64,000 bases of DNA from positions 12,678 to 76,677 of the forward strand of contig MNTU01000018.1 in assembly GCA_001917125.1 (NCBI GenBank), in the 5' to 3' direction. Positions 18,109-28,491 of this stretch are shown one piece after another; positions within the stretch are counted from its first letter, which is position 1; the number at the start of each line of letters is the position of its first letter. The position numbers and the translations under genes are program-made. Below the pieces are notes generated by a model. That model had not been told where the DNA came from. It saw only the letters and a list, made by a program, of their open reading frames with translations, and made no database searches. Source of the DNA: Azospirillum sp. 47_25. Lineage in GTDB: Bacteria; Pseudomonadota; Alphaproteobacteria; RF32; CAG-239.

Positions 18109-19137
18109 TTAGGCTTCTTCCTCCGCGGGCTCGTCATCGCCAATCATTTCGGTCGTCAAATGTCCGGCATCAGCACGGATTTTGTTCTCTATTTCGTCGG
18201 CAATTTCAGGATGGTCGCGCAGGAACAATTTGGCGTTTTCGCGTCCCTGGCCGAGTTTTTCGCCTTTGTAGGAGAACCAGGCGCCGGCTTTTTCAACCAG
18301 TCCGGCTTTGATGCCGAGATCAATCAGTTCGCCGGTTTTGGAAATGCCTTCGCCGTACATGATGTCGAAATCAACAACCTTAAACGGGGGAGCAACTTTG
18401 TTTTTGACGATTTTGACGCGGGTTTGACTGCCGATGACATCGTCTTTGTCTTTAATGGAGCCGACGCGGCGAATGTCAATGCGGACGGAGGCGTAGAATT
18501 TGAGGGCGTTACCGCCGGTGGTGGTTTCCGGATTGCCAAACATGACGCCGATTTTCATGCGGATTTGGTTGATGAAGATGATCAGCGTGTTGGAACGGGA
18601 GACGGTGGAGGTCAGTTTACGCAGTGCCTGGCTCATCAAACGGGCCTGCAGCCCCATGTGCGAATCACCCATTTCGCCTTCCAGTTCGGCTTTCGGCACC
18701 AAGGCAGCCACAGAGTCGACAACCAGAACGTCAATGGCGCCGGAACGGACCAGCGTGTCGGCAATTTCAAGAGCCTGTTCACCGGCATCCGGCTGGGAAA
18801 TCAGCAGATTTTCAATATCTACGCCGATTTTTTTTGCATAGCCGGGGTCAAGCGCATGTTCGGCGTCAATAAAGGCACAGGTGCCGCCTTTTTTCTGAGC
18901 CTGAGCGATGACGCTCAAAGCCAGCGTCGTTTTGCCGGAGCTTTCCGGGCCGTAGATTTCGATAATGCGGCCTTTGGGCATTCCGCCGATGCCGAGCGCG
19001 ATGTCGATGCCGAGCGAACCGGTGGAGATGGCTTCAATGTCAATATGGCTGTTTTGGCCGAGGCGCATAATCGAGCCTTTGCCGAAAGCGCGTTCAATCT
19101 GGCTCAGCGCGGCGTCAAGTGCTTTATCTTTTTCCAT
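18109..19137 (-). CDS. recA: Recombinase RecA
   Basis: The ATP-dependent strand-exchange protein has 342 residues. It contains the Walker A motif GPESSGKTT, the Walker B segment [12 protein letters not shown], loop L1 near [16 protein letters not shown], loop L2 around [18 protein letters not shown] and [15 protein letters not shown]. The acidic C-terminus ([10 protein letters not shown]) is typical. It stands alone on the minus strand with a candidate SOS-regulated promoter upstream. Confidence 0.98.
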   Translation of the reverse strand: MEKDKALDAALSQIERAFGKGSIMRLGQNSHIDIEAISTGSLGIDIALGIGGMPKGRIIEIYGPESSGKTTLALSVIAQAQKKGGTCAFIDAEHALDPGYAKKIGVDIENLLISQPDAGEQALEIADTLVRSGAIDVLVVDSVAALVPKAELEGEMGDSHMGLQARLMSQALRKLTSTVSRSNTLIIFINQIRMKIGVMFGNPETTTGGNALKFYASVRIDIRRVGSIKDKDDVIGSQTRVKIVKNKVAPPFKVVDFDIMYGEGISKTGELIDLGIKAGLVEKAGAWFSYKGEKLGQGRENAKLFLRDHPEIADEIENKIRADAGHLTTEMIGDDEPAEEEA

Positions 19138-19241
19138 GTCGTCTTTCTTTCTGTATGGTTGAACAAATTAATGATATTACTGTTATCCGCCTTATTTGTA
19201 AAAATTACAATTTGCCGATGACAGTTATCCCGATGAAAATC

Positions 19242-19270
19242 ATAATGTACTACTTTTGTTCTTTTTGCAA
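19242..19270 (-). promoter_or_regulatory. Candidate recA promoter with SOS-box-like sequence in the spacer
   Basis: On the minus strand TTGCAA (plus 19265-19270) is followed after exactly 17 bases by CATTAT (19242-19247). The sequence GTAC-N7-GTTC at 19247-19261 lies in between; it differs in one base from the alphaproteobacterial LexA box GTTC-N7-GTTC. A LexA site at this position would block polymerase. Confidence 0.45.
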
Positions 19271-19292
19271 GAGGAATTTTCAAAAAAAATTC

Positions 19293-20204
19293 TTATCTTT
19301 TTTCGGGCTTGCCGGCGACGAGAACTTTTTTCAGCTGGCGTTCGTCAAGCTGTTGATATTCCTCGAGTGCGGCGGTGAAAACGGCGCCGAAAATGACAAC
19401 GGCCCAGGCCAGGTACATCCAAATCAGAAAGATGGGCAGGGTGGCCAGGGCGCCGTAGAGGGTTTTGTAAGTGGCGGTCATGGTTATGGCACTGGTGAAG
19501 CCTTTACGGAGCAGCCAGAACAGAATAATTGCGACCAGAGCACCGAAAAAGGCGTTTTTGATATGAACTTTTTTGTTGGGAACCAGCACATAAACCAGAA
19601 GCAGCAGAAAAAGGTTGATGGCGGCAGGCAGGAGATTGCCGAGCATAATGCCTTTGCCGGCCATGTCTTCAGGCATCATCTGCTGCAGGGTGAACAGGTA
19701 GCCGCGGAGGGAAAAAACGGCGCCGAGCAGCAGCGGACCGAGAGTGATGACAGTCCAGTACAGTGTTACTTTGGTGGTGAATCGCCGCGGACGGGTGACT
19801 TTGAAAATGAAGTTCAGGCTGTTTTCAATGGTTGAGAGCATCAAAATGGCGGTGATGGCCAGCCCGACGACGCCGATGGTGGTCAGCTGTCCGGTGGCGT
19901 TCAGAAATTCGGAAAAATACTGGCTGACTTCCTGCTCGATGGTGGGAACAAAGTTTTTGAGCAGAAAATCTTCAATTTGTCCTCTGACGCTGTTGAAAAC
20001 GGGAAAGGCCGAAAAAATAGCCAGGCCGATGGCAAACAGTGGAACGATGGCAATCAGCGAGGTGTAGCTGAGCGAGGCGGCAACCCGGAAAATAGTGTCG
20101 TTTTTGGCTCGTTTGGAAAGGAAAAACAGAAATTCCCGGCAGGTGGCAAACATTTGTCCGAATTTGTTTTTAAGGCCGTTTTTTAAAAGAGTTTTCCAAT
20201 ACAT
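19293..20204 (-). CDS. yihY: YihY/BrkB-family inner-membrane protein
   Basis: The 303-residue protein has about six membrane helices and the family features RVAASLSYTSLIAIVPLFAIGLAIFSAFP near the start and TSAITMTATYKTLYGALATLPIFLIWMYLAWAVVIFGA towards the end. Older annotations as ribonuclease BN are wrong for this family; the role is unknown, possibly lipid or envelope related. It is transcribed away from fabI. Confidence 0.88.
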   Translation of the reverse strand: MYWKTLLKNGLKNKFGQMFATCREFLFFLSKRAKNDTIFRVAASLSYTSLIAIVPLFAIGLAIFSAFPVFNSVRGQIEDFLLKNFVPTIEQEVSQYFSEFLNATGQLTTIGVVGLAITAILMLSTIENSLNFIFKVTRPRRFTTKVTLYWTVITLGPLLLGAVFSLRGYLFTLQQMMPEDMAGKGIMLGNLLPAAINLFLLLLVYVLVPNKKVHIKNAFFGALVAIILFWLLRKGFTSAITMTATYKTLYGALATLPIFLIWMYLAWAVVIFGAVFTAALEEYQQLDERQLKKVLVAGKPEKR

Positions 20205-20308
20205 ACCTGTCTCGCAAAAAAAGTTGTTTACAAAGGACGCAGAATTTATTAATAAACTAGCTATTAAATTTCTACATTAATTTTATTAATAAAGCAAAGG
20301 AAAATATT

Positions 20309-21139
20309 ATGACTACAGCAGCACCGCTTATGGCAGGTAAAAAAGGCCTGATTATGGGTCTGGCTAACGATAAGTCAATCGCCTGGGGCATTGCTCAGGC
20401 ATTGGACGCCCAAGGCGCACAAATTGCATTTTCTTATCAGAACGAAGCTTTGGAAAAAAGAGTTAAACCGCTTTCGGAGACTCTGAGTTTTGAACCGACT
20501 TTGATTCAATGCGACGTGACCGACTCTGCCAGCGTTGAAGCCTGCTTTAAAGAACTGGGCGAAAAATGGGGCAAAATCGATTTTGTTGTTCATGCCATTG
20601 CTTTTTCTGACAAAAACGAACTGAAAGGCCGCACAATCGATACCACGCTGCCGAACTTTTTGAACACGATGCATATTTCCTGCTATTCTTTGCTCGAAAC
20701 CTGCCGCTGCGCTTCGCCTTACATGAGCGAAAACGGTTCCATCGTTACCCTGACTTATCTGGGCGGCGAAAGAACTCTGCCGAATTATAACATTATGGGC
20801 GTTGCCAAAGCAGCTTTGGAGGCCGCCGTTCGTTATGCCGCAGTTGATATGGGACAGCAGGGCGTTCGCGTTAATGCCGTTTCCGCCGGCCCGATTAAGA
20901 CTCTGGCTGCTTCAGGTATCGGCGATTTCCGCAAAATTCTGCGTTGGAATGAACTGAATGCCCCGCTGCAGCGCAACGTTACTCAGGAAGAAGTCGGCCG
21001 TGCCGCTCTGGCTTTGCTGTCTCCTTTGGGCGAGGCCATTACCGGTGAGGTTCTGCATGTTGATGCGGGATATCATGTCGTCGGCATGGTTTCGTTGAAA
21101 AATGCACATGAATCCGGTGAGGTTTTGGCCGAATTCTAA
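20309..21139 (+). CDS. fabI: Enoyl-[acyl-carrier-protein] reductase (NADH)
   Basis: It carries out the last reduction of each fatty-acid elongation cycle. This 276-residue short-chain dehydrogenase has the FabI-specific N-terminus GKKGLIMGLANDKSIAWGIA, LIQCDVTDSASVEACF, HAIAFSDKNELKGR and the active-site pair Tyr-x6-Lys in NYNIMGVAKAALEA. It is of the triclosan-sensitive type by family. A good AAGGAAAA site lies upstream. It is a single gene with a terminator at 21158-21190. Confidence 0.95.
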   Translation: MTTAAPLMAGKKGLIMGLANDKSIAWGIAQALDAQGAQIAFSYQNEALEKRVKPLSETLSFEPTLIQCDVTDSASVEACFKELGEKWGKIDFVVHAIAFSDKNELKGRTIDTTLPNFLNTMHISCYSLLETCRCASPYMSENGSIVTLTYLGGERTLPNYNIMGVAKAALEAAVRYAAVDMGQQGVRVNAVSAGPIKTLAASGIGDFRKILRWNELNAPLQRNVTQEEVGRAALALLSPLGEAITGEVLHVDAGYHVVGMVSLKNAHESGEVLAEF

Positions 21140-21157
21140 GCCGTTTTTGATTTTGCG

Positions 21158-21190
21158 AAGGCCGGGCGGGTAACCGATCCGGCCTTTTAT
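21158..21190 (+). terminator. fabI terminator
   Basis: AAGGCCGG with CCGGCCTT and a T-rich tail. Confidence 0.8.
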
Positions 21191-21292
21191 TTGGCATAAT
21201 GCGTTGTTATATTGTGGAAAAAACAAGAAAAACTTGTGATATGCCGTAAGCCGCCTATACTTAAGCACAGGTGACAAATGAAAGAGGTTCAG

Positions 21293-23107
21293 ATGACGGA
21301 ATTTAACAAGCCTTTTCCGGAACTAAAGATAAAGAAAAGCAAAGCGGCGGCTGCGCGCATTTTGCTAAAATCGCTTACTTATTCGTTTGCGTTGTTCGGA
21401 TTGCTGTTTATTTTACTGTTGGTCGTTTTGGCAAATATGCTGGGAAGTCCGTCTGTGATGGTGCATCCCGTGCCTTCACGGGCCGTTCTTACGCTTGACT
21501 TGGACCGCCCGTATCCGGAAAGCCGCAGCGATGATTTGCTGGCGGAGTTCAGCGAAGAGCCGTCGCTTTCTTTTTATGATTTGATTAAGGCTGTTAATGT
21601 GGCGGCTTTGGACAATAAGGTTCAGGCTTTGGTGGCCGATGTCGGCAATACCAGTCTGGGGCTGGCGCAGATTCAGGATTTGAGAGAGGCGGTGAAAGCG
21701 TTTCGTTCGACCGGCAAAAAGGCTTATCTCTATTCTTCGGGCATGGGCAGTTTCGGCGGCGGTACGGACGATTATTATCTGGCATCGGCCTTTGACGAGA
21801 TATGGATGCAGCCGAATACCGAAATCGGCATTACCGGTTTGAACATTGAAGTTCCCTTTTTGAAAGGTTTGCTGGACAAAGTGGGAATAACGGCCGAATT
21901 TTATGCCCGGCATGAATATAAAAATGCTGCGGCTTCTTTTCTGAACAGCGCCTTTACGCCGCAATACCGGGAAGAAACGGAGCGTCTTGGGCAGAGCCTT
22001 TATGACCGGATTGTCGCAGATGTCTGTGCCGACCGAAAACTTGATGAAAATATTTTCCGCCGGCTGGTCAACCGGGCGCCTTTGTCCGCAGATGAGGGAC
22101 TGAAAGAAGGCTTGATTGACAAAACGGCCTTTAAACCGGATTTGCTGGAAAAGGTTTTGGATGAGACCAAAGGCGAAATGATAGACGTGTATGATTATGC
22201 CTATAGTTTGGAGGAAAGCGGCAAAAAACTGCCGACCATTGCCTTTCTGGTGGTTGACGGAACCATCAGCGGCGGAAAGAGTCTGAGCAATCCGTTGCAG
22301 GGGGAGAGCATTGTCGGGTCAGAAACGCTGATTCAGCAGCTGGACGAAATTGCCAACAACAAATATGTGAAAGCGCTGCTTCTGCGGATTAACAGTCCGG
22401 GCGGCAGTTATACGGCTTCCGCCGAAATTTGGAATGCCTTAAGCCGTCTGAAAGAAAAACGCAAGCTGCCGATTGTGGTTTCGATGGGAGATTATGCCGC
22501 TTCCGGCGGTTATTTCATTGCGCTTCCGGGGGATAAAATACTGGCGGAAGCATCGACGGTAACGGGCTCTATCGGTGTGCTGGGAGGCAAGATGGTTTTG
22601 GCCGGCCTGTGGGATAAGCTTGAGATTAACTGGGGCGAAGTCAAGTTTGGCGACAATGCCGGCATTTTATCGGCAAATCATAAATTCAGCGAGCGGGAAA
22701 AAGAGGTTTTCAATCGGTCGCTGGATAATGTTTATCGCGATTTTACCGCAAAAGTTGCCGCGGCAAGGAATATTTCGCCTGAGAAAATGGACAAGCTGGC
22801 GCGGGGCAGGGTATGGATCGGTATTCAGGCGGTTGAAAACGGTTTGGCCGATGAAATCGGCGGAATAGACCGGGCTGTCGCGTATGCCAAGCAACTGGGC
22901 GGTATTCCTCCCAAAAGCCGCTTCGGAATCGCCTATTATCCGAAAGCCAAAACGCTGCAGGAAAAAATTGCCGAGCTGGTCGGCGGCGGCCCGAAAATAT
23001 CGGTTAATAAAGTTATAAATCAAATGGGACTTGATATTGAATCGGTTAATATGCTAAAAAGATTGCAATATGAAACGGTTTTACCTCCGTTTAAGCTGGA
23101 TTTGTAA
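21293..23107 (+). CDS. sppA: Signal peptide peptidase SppA, 67-kDa type
   Basis: The long, two-domain form (~604 residues) degrades cleaved signal peptides in the inner membrane. An N-terminal membrane helix (about residues 25-50, SLTYSFALFGLLFILLLVVLAN) precedes two ClpP-like repeats. The first carries ARHEYKNAAASF with the likely catalytic lysine; the second carries the nucleophilic serine in MGDYAASGGYFIAL and the INSPGGSYTASAEIWNAL motif. Start 21293 has GAGG at proper distance; an alternative ATG lies 15 bases upstream. Confidence 0.92.
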   Translation: MTEFNKPFPELKIKKSKAAAARILLKSLTYSFALFGLLFILLLVVLANMLGSPSVMVHPVPSRAVLTLDLDRPYPESRSDDLLAEFSEEPSLSFYDLIKAVNVAALDNKVQALVADVGNTSLGLAQIQDLREAVKAFRSTGKKAYLYSSGMGSFGGGTDDYYLASAFDEIWMQPNTEIGITGLNIEVPFLKGLLDKVGITAEFYARHEYKNAAASFLNSAFTPQYREETERLGQSLYDRIVADVCADRKLDENIFRRLVNRAPLSADEGLKEGLIDKTAFKPDLLEKVLDETKGEMIDVYDYAYSLEESGKKLPTIAFLVVDGTISGGKSLSNPLQGESIVGSETLIQQLDEIANNKYVKALLLRINSPGGSYTASAEIWNALSRLKEKRKLPIVVSMGDYAASGGYFIALPGDKILAEASTVTGSIGVLGGKMVLAGLWDKLEINWGEVKFGDNAGILSANHKFSEREKEVFNRSLDNVYRDFTAKVAAARNISPEKMDKLARGRVWIGIQAVENGLADEIGGIDRAVAYAKQLGGIPPKSRFGIAYYPKAKTLQEKIAELVGGGPKISVNKVINQMGLDIESVNMLKRLQYETVLPPFKLDL

Positions 23108-23123
23108 AGAAAAGGAACAAAGA

Positions 23124-23411
23124 ATGGCAATAGATAAGGAAACAGTCAAAAAAGTGGCGTTTTTGTCGCGCCTGCGGATTGAAGACGATAAAATTGAAGC
23201 AACCGAACAGGAATTTAATAAAATTCTGAATTGGATTGAGCAGTTAAACGAAGTTAATACCGATGATGTCGAGCCGCTGGTGTCGGTTAACGAGAGCAAT
23301 ATTGTCTGCCGCGAAGACAAAGTGACCGAGGGCAATCAGTCGGCGGCAGTGCTGGCTAACGCTCCGCAGGCGGAATACGGATATTTTGTCGTTCCCAAGG
23401 TGGTGGAATAA
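23124..23411 (+). CDS. gatC: Asp/Glu-tRNA amidotransferase subunit C
   Basis: It is the small, 95-residue stabilising subunit of GatCAB. Typical features are DKETVKKVAFLSRLRIEDDKIEATEQEFNKILNWIEQLNEVNTDDVEPL and the C-terminal AEYGYFVVPKVVE. The start at 23124 has AAGGAA just upstream; the open frame before it is not coding. The order here is gatC, a small membrane-protein gene, gatA, gatB. Confidence 0.95.
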   Translation: MAIDKETVKKVAFLSRLRIEDDKIEATEQEFNKILNWIEQLNEVNTDDVEPLVSVNESNIVCREDKVTEGNQSAAVLANAPQAEYGYFVVPKVVE

Positions 23412-23473
23412 GCGGTTTTTTCTGTTGTGCGGTTCAGGCCGGGCCATGCGGGGATTTTAGAAAAGGTGTGCCG

Positions 23474-23839
23474 ATGAAAAAAAATGTGAAACTTGTGCTG
23501 TTGATTGCCGTACTGGCTTTGTTAGGCTGGGGAATATGGAAAGCCTGGAGCATATACAAGGTTGTTCAGGGAATTCGGGAGAATGTGCCCGGTGTGAGTA
23601 TGGGAAGTGACGGCATTAATCTGGTGAAAGAAGATTCCCAAGGTAATAAGTTTAACGTTAAAATCGGGCCGAACGGTTTGTCAATCGTCGGCAGCAAAGA
23701 CGGAAAACCGGTTGAAATCAAGGTTGATGCCGCCGGTATGCAGGTCGGCCGGGACGGAAAGCAATTTCAGATACCGATGGAAGAATTAAAAGAGCAGTTA
23801 AAATTGATTAAAGGTGCAAAAAAAGAGAGTGTAGAATGA
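23474..23839 (+). CDS. Hypothetical single-pass membrane protein inserted between gatC and gatA
   Basis: The product has 121 residues. A basic N-terminus precedes one helix ([21 protein letters not shown]), and then a probable beta-rich domain with repeating glycine-turn strands ([54 protein letters not shown]) and a final helix. I do not recognise the family. AAAAGG before the ATG fixes the start at 23474. It overlaps gatA by four bases, so it is translated with the amidotransferase; its link to that function is unknown. Confidence 0.7.
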   Translation: MKKNVKLVLLIAVLALLGWGIWKAWSIYKVVQGIRENVPGVSMGSDGINLVKEDSQGNKFNVKIGPNGLSIVGSKDGKPVEIKVDAAGMQVGRDGKQFQIPMEELKEQLKLIKGAKKESVE

Positions 23840-25290
23840 GTGATTTAACCAAGCTGACAATAGCCGAAACCCGTGACGGGTTGAAAAAACGTGACTTTAC
23901 CGCAACGGAGGTTGTTTCTGCCTATATTAAGGCGATGGAGAGCAATCGTCAATATAATGCTTATGTGCTGGAAACGCCGGAAATTGCTTTGGAACAGGCT
24001 AAAGCTTCCGACAGGCGGTATGCCGACGGAACCAACGGAGCTTTGGAGGGTATTCCGCTGGGAATTAAGGATTTATTCTGCACAAAAGGTATTCGTACCA
24101 CGGCCTGCTCACATATTCTTGACGGGTTCGTGCCGCAATATGAATCAACCGTTACCGGTAAGCTGTTGTCTGCCGGGGCAGCCGTTTTGGGCAAGTTGAA
24201 CATGGATGAATTCGCCATGGGAGGCAGTAATGAAACCAGTTATTACGGACCGGCCGTCAACCCTTGGAGCAAGAATGAAAAGCTGGTTGCTGGCGGTTCT
24301 TCCGGCGGTTCTGCCGCTGCGGTTGCTGCCAATATCTGTGCCGGTGCCACCGGAACAGATACCGGCGGGTCAATCCGCCAACCGTCGGCTTTTTGCGGCG
24401 TGACCGGAATCAAACCGACTTACGGCCGTTGCTCCCGTTACGGCATTATTGCTTTTGCTTCTTCTCTGGACCAGGCGGGGCCGATTGCCAAAGATGTCCG
24501 CGATGCGGCTATTATGCTGACGGCGATGTCCGGTTATGATGCCAAAGACAGTACCTCGGCCGATGTGGCGGTTCCTGATTTTGAAAGTTTTCTGGGGCAG
24601 GATGTCAGAGGCTTGAAAATAGGCATTCCGGCGGAATATCGTCCCGACGGGCTGAATGCCGAGATTGCCGCTTATTGGGACAAGGGGATAGAAATGCTGA
24701 AAGCCCGCGGAGCGGAAATTGTCGATATTTCTCTGCCGCATACCAAATATGCATTGGCGGCTTATTACATTATTGCTCCGGCTGAGGCTTCTTCCAATTT
24801 GGCCCGTTATGACGGCATTCGTTACGGGTTGCGTGTTCCCGGCCAGCATTTGGATGATTTGTATATCAATACGCGCACTGAGGGTTTCGGGGCCGAGGTG
24901 AAACGCCGGATTATGATCGGAACTTATGTGTTGTCTGCCGGATATTATGACGCTTATTATCTGAAAGCGCAAAAGGTTCGCCAGTTAATTCGCCGCGATT
25001 TTATCAGGGCCTTTGAAAAATGCGACGCCATTTTGACACCGACGGCGCCGACGGCGGCATTCCCCATCGGCGACAAGTCAATGCAGGAAAATCCGATTAA
25101 TATGTATTTGAATGATGTGTTTACGGTTTCGGTCAATTTGGCCGGGCTGCCGGGGTTGAGTCTGCCGATCGGGCTTTCAGCCGCAGGCCTGCCGCTGGGA
25201 TTACAGGTTATCGGCCGGGCTTTTGACGAAGCAACCGTATTCAAAATTGCTTCCGCATTGGAAGCTGATGCCAAGTTTGTAAGGAAGTAG
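23836..25290 (+). CDS. gatA: Asp/Glu-tRNA amidotransferase subunit A
   Basis: This 484-residue amidase subunit frees ammonia from glutamine for Gln-tRNA/Asn-tRNA formation. The amidase signature is complete: [14 protein letters not shown] (catalytic Lys), [14 protein letters not shown] and [18 protein letters not shown] (Ser-cisSer-Lys triad), [20 protein letters not shown]. The start overlaps the preceding gene (ATGA). Confidence 0.97.
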   Translation: MSDLTKLTIAETRDGLKKRDFTATEVVSAYIKAMESNRQYNAYVLETPEIALEQAKASDRRYADGTNGALEGIPLGIKDLFCTKGIRTTACSHILDGFVPQYESTVTGKLLSAGAAVLGKLNMDEFAMGGSNETSYYGPAVNPWSKNEKLVAGGSSGGSAAAVAANICAGATGTDTGGSIRQPSAFCGVTGIKPTYGRCSRYGIIAFASSLDQAGPIAKDVRDAAIMLTAMSGYDAKDSTSADVAVPDFESFLGQDVRGLKIGIPAEYRPDGLNAEIAAYWDKGIEMLKARGAEIVDISLPHTKYALAAYYIIAPAEASSNLARYDGIRYGLRVPGQHLDDLYINTRTEGFGAEVKRRIMIGTYVLSAGYYDAYYLKAQKVRQLIRRDFIRAFEKCDAILTPTAPTAAFPIGDKSMQENPINMYLNDVFTVSVNLAGLPGLSLPIGLSAAGLPLGLQVIGRAFDEATVFKIASALEADAKFVRK

Positions 25291-25294
25291 TATT

Positions 25295-26755
25295 ATGAGC
25301 GCTTATGTTATTGAAACAGCCAAAGGCAAGTGGGAGATTATCTGCGGTTTGGAAATTCACTGCCAGATTATTTCAAAATCAAAAATGTACAGCGGGGCAT
25401 CGACCGAATACGGTGCCGATCCGAACGAAAACGTTTCTTTCATTGACGCCGGTATGCCCGGTATGCTGCCGACCTTAAATAAAGAATGCGTTCATCAGGC
25501 GGTTAAAACCGGTTTGGGGCTGAATGCGGTGATTAACAAATATTCGGCTTTTTCCCGCAAAAACTATTTTTATGCCGATTTGCCGCAGGGGTATCAGATT
25601 ACGCAGTTCCAGTATCCGATTGTCGGCGAGGGAAAGGTTACAATTGATTTGGAAGACGGAACGACCAAGGATATCGGCATTGAGCGGATGCATATTGAGC
25701 AGGATGCCGGCAAATCCATTCATGATCTTGATCCGAAGAAAACTTTTATTGACTTGAACCGGGCAGGGGTCGGCCTGATGGAAATTGTGACCAAACCGGA
25801 TTTCCGTTCGCCGGAAGAGGCCGGAGCCTTTTTGAAAAAGCTTCGTTCCATTCTGCGTTATCTCGGTACCTGCGACGGCAATATGGATGAAGGCTCCATG
25901 CGCTGCGACGTCAATGTTTCGGTGCGCCCGTACGGTTCGGATGAACTGCGCTGCCGCTGCGAGATGAAAAACGTAAACTCCGTGAAGTTTGTTATGCAGG
26001 CGATTGAAAACGAAGCAAAAAGACATGTCGAAGTTTATGAAGCCGGCGGAACCATTGAACAGGAAACCCGTAAGTTTGATCCGCTGACCGGTAAGACCGG
26101 CCTGTTGCGTAAAAAAGAATATGCGCATGATTACCGTTATTTTCCGGAGCCGGATTTGCTGCCGTTGGTGCTGACCGATGATTATATTGAACAGACGCGG
26201 CGTGATTTGGTGGAACTGCCGGATGCAAAAAAAGCCCGTTTTGTCAATGAACTGGGGCTGACGAAGTATGACGCCATGGTTATTTGCGAGAATAAGGAAA
26301 CGGCTGATTTCTTTGAAAAAGCCGCAGAAGGGCAGGATGCCAAAAAAGTGGCCAACTGGCTGATGGGCGATTTTTTCGCAATGCTGAACCGCAAGGGAAT
26401 TTCCATTGAAGAAAGTCCGATTTCAGCCAAACAGCTGGGGCAGTTGGTCGGTCTTATCGGCGCTGACGTTATTTCCGGCAAAATAGCCAAAGACGTATTT
26501 GAAATTATGGCCGAAACCGGTGAAGATCCCGAGAAAATCGTTGAAGAAAAAGGCCTGAAGCAAGTGACCGATACCGGTGCGATTGAGGCGGTGGTTGATG
26601 CCGTTATTGCCGAAAACCCGGATAATGTAGCGGCCTATAAAGGCGGAAAGGTTGGTTTGATGGGATGGTTTGTCGGCCAGGTGATGAAAAAATCGGGCGG
26701 CAAAGCTAATCCGGGAGTGGTTAATGAGTTGCTTAAAACCAAATTGTCAATGTAA
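25295..26755 (+). CDS. gatB: Asp/Glu-tRNA amidotransferase subunit B
   Basis: This 486-residue kinase/tRNA-binding subunit activates the mischarged tRNA side chain and channels ammonia. It shows [19 protein letters not shown], the pattern [33 protein letters not shown] and [16 protein letters not shown], and ends with the helical and YqeY-like tail domain ([20 protein letters not shown]). It completes gatCAB, implying tRNA-dependent amidation is used. Confidence 0.97.
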   Translation: MSAYVIETAKGKWEIICGLEIHCQIISKSKMYSGASTEYGADPNENVSFIDAGMPGMLPTLNKECVHQAVKTGLGLNAVINKYSAFSRKNYFYADLPQGYQITQFQYPIVGEGKVTIDLEDGTTKDIGIERMHIEQDAGKSIHDLDPKKTFIDLNRAGVGLMEIVTKPDFRSPEEAGAFLKKLRSILRYLGTCDGNMDEGSMRCDVNVSVRPYGSDELRCRCEMKNVNSVKFVMQAIENEAKRHVEVYEAGGTIEQETRKFDPLTGKTGLLRKKEYAHDYRYFPEPDLLPLVLTDDYIEQTRRDLVELPDAKKARFVNELGLTKYDAMVICENKETADFFEKAAEGQDAKKVANWLMGDFFAMLNRKGISIEESPISAKQLGQLVGLIGADVISGKIAKDVFEIMAETGEDPEKIVEEKGLKQVTDTGAIEAVVDAVIAENPDNVAAYKGGKVGLMGWFVGQVMKKSGGKANPGVVNELLKTKLSM

Positions 26756-26759
26756 AGCT

Positions 26760-26985
26760 GTCTAATTGATTATTAGTACAGGATTTACGGGACGGTTAAA
26801 TGCTCACGTACTTGTTCCAATTCCGACTAAGTTGTTGTTTCGCTTCGTTTTCACTGGCTCACAACATCTTGTCTCGTTGCTTTTCGGCAGAAAATAGTCT
26901 ACAGGACTATTTTTACGGCCGCAGTACTTCGCTTTAACCGCCCTTAATCCTTATTACTAATCTAATTACCCAACTTAACTTAGTA
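26760..26985. repeat. Large imperfect palindrome between gatB and the PfkB gene
   Basis: Outer arms of roughly 40 bases are imperfect inverted repeats: TAATTGATTATTAGTACAGG near 26764 against the complement of the stretch ending at about 26975, and GACGGTTAAA near 26791 against TTTAACCGCC near 26935. Inside lies a perfect hairpin AAAATAGTC/GACTATTTT (about 26889-26912) and a GTTGTT/ACAAC pairing. No open frame is seen. It could be a small non-autonomous mobile element, a long structured RNA or a decayed repeat. Confidence 0.6.
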
Positions 26986-26998
26986 AAAGGGACGGAAG

Positions 26999-27928
26999 AT
27001 GTTTGATATTGTCGGAATGGGGAATGCTATTGTCGATTTGACAACTCTGGCAGCTGAAAATCAGGCTTTTGCCAATATGCACATTTCCGACAGAGGGGGC
27101 TTTTTCCGAACCCGGATAGACGAGTTTGAAGAAATTCTGCATTTCAGCAAAAATAATCAGGTTTCTGCCGGCGGGTCGGTGGCAAATTCAATGAAGGCTT
27201 TTGCGGCCTTGGGCGGAAAAGCCTGTTTTATCGGTAAAATCGGAATGGATAAATACGGCACCTTTTTTACGGAAAGCCTGAAAAACTACAATATTTATCC
27301 CGGCCTTTTTATTGATAAGGAAAATGCTACCGGCTGTTCGGTGGTTTTGGTGCATAAAGACGGTGAAAAGTCAATTTGCGCCAAGTTGCGGGCGTCCAAG
27401 ATTATTCCCTTTAACAGCGTTAATATGGAACTGGTGGCTGAGAGCCGTATGCTGTTTATGGAGGGTTATTGGCTGGACAACAATCTGCTGACCGTTAAAA
27501 AAATTATAAATGCCGCCCGGAAAAATTTGATTCGCATCGCCTTTACGCTGAGCGATCCGCAAATTGTTGTGCAACAGTTTGATTTCTTTGCCAAATATAT
27601 GAAACATATTGACATTTTGCTGGGGAATGAAAAAGAGTTTGAAGCCTTGGGTGAATCTGTTCTTCCGCCGGTGGCGGTTAAAACATTGGGGGCAAACGGA
27701 GTTGATGTCCGCTCTCAGGGAAAATGGCAGCATTTTCAGCCGCTTAAAGTAGAAAACGTTGTCAATACCACCGGCGCCGGAGATGCTTTTGCCGGCGGTT
27801 TTCTTTATGCCGTGAGCCGCGGTATGCCAATTGAAAAGGCCGTGGAGGCAGGGCAGCTTTGCGCCGTTGATGTTCTTACTCAGGCAGGGTCGCATGTGCG
27901 TCCGGATTTGAATGAGAGGCTCAGGTGA
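26999..27928 (+). CDS. PfkB-family carbohydrate/nucleoside kinase
   Basis: The 309-residue ribokinase-fold enzyme has the N-terminal GMGNAIVDL, SAGGSVANSMKAFAALGGKACFIGKIGMDKYG (substrate-binding PfkB signature 1), ATGCSVVLV and the catalytic-base signature NTTGAGDAFAGGFLYA. Adenosine- or ribokinase-like proteins of this subtype are common in Alphaproteobacteria; the substrate is not decidable. It overlaps the next gene by four bases. Confidence 0.88.
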   Translation: MFDIVGMGNAIVDLTTLAAENQAFANMHISDRGGFFRTRIDEFEEILHFSKNNQVSAGGSVANSMKAFAALGGKACFIGKIGMDKYGTFFTESLKNYNIYPGLFIDKENATGCSVVLVHKDGEKSICAKLRASKIIPFNSVNMELVAESRMLFMEGYWLDNNLLTVKKIINAARKNLIRIAFTLSDPQIVVQQFDFFAKYMKHIDILLGNEKEFEALGESVLPPVAVKTLGANGVDVRSQGKWQHFQPLKVENVVNTTGAGDAFAGGFLYAVSRGMPIEKAVEAGQLCAVDVLTQAGSHVRPDLNERLR

Positions 27929-28491
27929 CGGAATTAACGGAAGCAATCAGAAATTATCTGCCGAGTGATGACCGGGAAGCGGCCGATAAAGTTGCATTTT
28001 TGCAGTTTTTGGAAGCCTTTGGCGAAACGTCGTATGACCGGGAAAATCTTGTCGGGCATGTGACGGCCACCGCCTGGGTGAGCAATGCGTGCCGAGATAA
28101 GGTTTTAATGTGTTTTCATAATTTATATCGGGTTTGGGCTTTGCCGGGCGGACATGCCGACGGTGAAAGGGATTTGAAACAAACCGCAATTAAAGAGGTT
28201 CGTGAAGAAACAGGCCTTACGAATTTGTTTATAAATAATAAAATCGTAAGTCTATCCGTGTTGACGGTTGAGGCGCATGTTAAGCGAGGGCAGTTTGTTC
28301 CGGCGCATTTGCATTTTGACGTGACTTATTTGATTGAGGCCGATGAGCATGAAACTTTGGTGACGGCGCCGGAAGAAAATTCTGTCCTGTGCTGGGTCAG
28401 AAACGCTGAAATGATTGCGCTTTCGGGCGAAGAGAAGATGTTTCCGGCTTATCGGCGGATTATGGCTAAAATAGAAAAGGGAGAAATATGA
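27925..28491 (+). CDS. NUDIX hydrolase
   Basis: This 188-residue protein contains a full Nudix box, GGHADGERDLKQTAIKEVREETGL region at about residues 74-97, with the REx2EExG core that binds Mg. It should cleave a nucleoside-diphosphate-linked compound. The start is GTG at 27925, overlapping the kinase stop (GTGA). It in turn overlaps the ZIP gene by four bases, making a three-gene operon. Confidence 0.85.
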   Translation: MTELTEAIRNYLPSDDREAADKVAFLQFLEAFGETSYDRENLVGHVTATAWVSNACRDKVLMCFHNLYRVWALPGGHADGERDLKQTAIKEVREETGLTNLFINNKIVSLSVLTVEAHVKRGQFVPAHLHFDVTYLIEADEHETLVTAPEENSVLCWVRNAEMIALSGEEKMFPAYRRIMAKIEKGEI

